This document shows positions 63,178 to 64,000 of a stretch of DNA of 64,000 bases, piece after piece. The stretch lies in NCBI GenBank assembly GCA_902492455.1, contig CABULH010000008.1, positions 62,001 through 126,000 on the forward strand. Direction: 5' to 3'. The notes under the pieces are model-generated. The model saw nothing but the letters and a program-made list of their open reading frames with translations. It had not been told where the DNA came from and ran no database searches. Both the position numbers and the translations under genes were made by a program. The DNA comes from an uncultured Oscillospiraceae bacterium. Lineage in GTDB: Bacteria > Bacillota > Clostridia > Oscillospirales > Acutalibacteraceae. Positions within the stretch are counted from its first letter, which is position 1, and every line of letters starts with the position of its first letter.

Positions 63178-63954
63178 TCAGTGCGTGAGATTGATTTGAA
63201 TGCCGGCGTCCTGACAAACAGCATTTTCAAGACCGGCGCGGATCAGTTCGTTGCAGATATCCGGCCAGCTTTCTTTTACCGGCAGTTCCTCTGCGGTGAG
63301 CAGCACGCTCTCTTTTTCCTCAGCAATTGCCTCGTTACAGCGAGCGTTTAACTCAACAATGTGCGCTTCGGTCCATTCATACGCCAGCAGTTCATAGTTG
63401 ACAGGGCGTTCTTCCTCAGGTTCGGAATCTTCAGGGCTTTCGGAAACATCAGTTTCTTCCGGCTCCTCTGTATCCGGCCCCTGAATTTCAGGCGGATCTT
63501 CTTCCTCAGCCGAGCAATACTTTATGCCCAGTACCTGAAGATTTGCGATAACAACCTTCGCCCTTCGGTATCCACCGGCTCGATTAAGCAAGACATATAC
63601 CTCTTCGCCATTTTGGATACATTTCTTTGCATTCGGATTCTCCCATACCCATCTGGCCTCCGGATACTCATCTGTGATAAGCTCCGTAATCCGTTTGAGT
63701 ATGACAGCATAGGCGAGTTCTCTGACATCATGCTCCGTTGGTTCCTTTACAGGTTCCGGAGCCTGCGGCATCGGCTCAATCACTTCCACCTTCTTGGATG
63801 ATAAAAACAGTAGTCTAATGGCTGCAATAAAAATCCCAAGAATGATAAGCAGAAGGATAGGCCATAAGCGGCAGATGAATGTGAGCAGTGCCAGCATCCC
63901 TAAAAGGATAAGCACCTCATACGCTATTCGCCGTTTGAATTCTTTTTGATTCAT
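63178..63954 (-). CDS. Membrane-anchored element protein with acidic linker
   Basis: The 258-residue protein starts MNQKEFKRRIAYEVL (ATG 63954, GAAAGGAAA upstream). Two hydrophobic segments (about 10-52) are followed by a soluble domain (VILKRITELITDEYPEARWVWE) and an acidic Glu/Pro linker. It precedes the MoxR-VWA pair and may belong to the same operon. No family is recognised. Confidence 0.65.
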   Translation of the reverse strand: MNQKEFKRRIAYEVLILLGMLALLTFICRLWPILLLIILGIFIAAIRLLFLSSKKVEVIEPMPQAPEPVKEPTEHDVRELAYAVILKRITELITDEYPEARWVWENPNAKKCIQNGEEVYVLLNRAGGYRRAKVVIANLQVLGIKYCSAEEEDPPEIQGPDTEEPEETDVSESPEDSEPEEERPVNYELLAYEWTEAHIVELNARCNEAIAEEKESVLLTAEELPVKESWPDICNELIRAGLENAVCQDAGIQINLTH

Positions 63955-64000
63955 TGAAGTTTTCCTTTCTGAGCCTAAATCCGGACACAAAAAAACGCAC

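Larger units (their letters stand above)
35707..64000 (-). mobile_element. Left part of a large integrative element inserted in spoVAC
   Basis: The element begins next to the spoVAC remnant and runs past the window end (more than 28 kb seen). Nearly all its genes lie on the minus strand, and its base composition is clearly more AT-rich than the chromosome to the left. Cargo includes three serine recombinases, a sigma-like factor, a partition pair, replication and recombination proteins, a methylase and a group II intron. The exact boundary and attachment core cannot be fixed without the other end. Whether it is conjugative is open, since relaxase and type IV secretion genes are not in view. 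Confidence 0.85.

Noticed and set aside
1..64000. CRISPR arrays, tRNA and rRNA genes
   Set aside because: No regularly spaced direct repeats, tRNA cloverleaf or rRNA sequence was noticed; the rRNA-like segment at 41414 is only about 18 bases.

Overview
The window reads as chromosome of a GC-rich, endospore-forming Firmicute, most likely a gut-associated member of class Clostridia (Oscillospirales-like). The reasons are the Gram-positive ribosome-binding sites, the spore genes spoVAC and spoVAD, lipoproteins with lipoboxes, LplABC-type sugar importers and an AzlCD pair. About 28 kb of more AT-rich mobile DNA occupies the right side. The taxon is inferred from gene content only; there is no rRNA or tRNA gene in the window.

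Positions 1-5.9 kb (minus strand) hold the end of a surface-polysaccharide cluster: a HAD-like protein cut by the window edge, the ATPase and permease of an ABC-2 polysaccharide exporter, a protein of the kind normally fused to such HAD domains, and two glycosyltransferases (families 2 and 4).

Positions 6-26.3 kb form a glycan-use region. On the minus strand are a DUF6259-like candidate glycosidase, a GH31 alpha-glycosidase, a LacI-family regulator and a 1611-residue secreted, wall-anchored protein with six copies of a beta-rich repeat around SGNH-hydrolase domains. Divergently, on the plus strand and behind a consensus promoter, is an operon of a GH32-like enzyme, two sugar permeases, a solute-binding lipoprotein, a 1097-residue DUF6259-like lipoprotein and a second GH32-like lipoprotein. 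Both a DUF6259 type and a GH32 type occur inside and outside the cell, which fits uptake and stepwise breakdown of one glycan; the substrate cannot be read from the sequence.

Positions 26.4-34.5 kb carry unrelated chromosomal genes: a membrane protein, a B3/B4-domain protein, a pentapeptide-repeat protein, a MerR regulator behind a 19-bp-spacer promoter, a frameshifted lipase, an AT-rich transglutaminase-like gene that looks acquired, L-rhamnose mutarotase, azlCD, an AbrB-like regulator with a zinc ribbon and an Xre regulator.

At 34.5-35.7 kb spoVAD is intact, but spoVAC is cut: only its last ~40 codons remain, joined at about 35,706 to an integrative element that continues past the right end. 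The element's end carries three tandem large serine recombinases. Further in are a sigma-like factor with a helix-turn-helix partner, a ParM/ParR-type partition pair, a primase-like protein, a RecD2 helicase, a YqaJ-type nuclease, a DNA methylase split by a complete group II intron, several unknown proteins and a MoxR ATPase/VWA pair. No relaxase or conjugation gene is visible, so whether it is conjugative cannot be decided here. The most notable observations are the interrupted spore gene, the intron placed exactly after the methylase catalytic motif, and the mobile MoxR-VWA pair.
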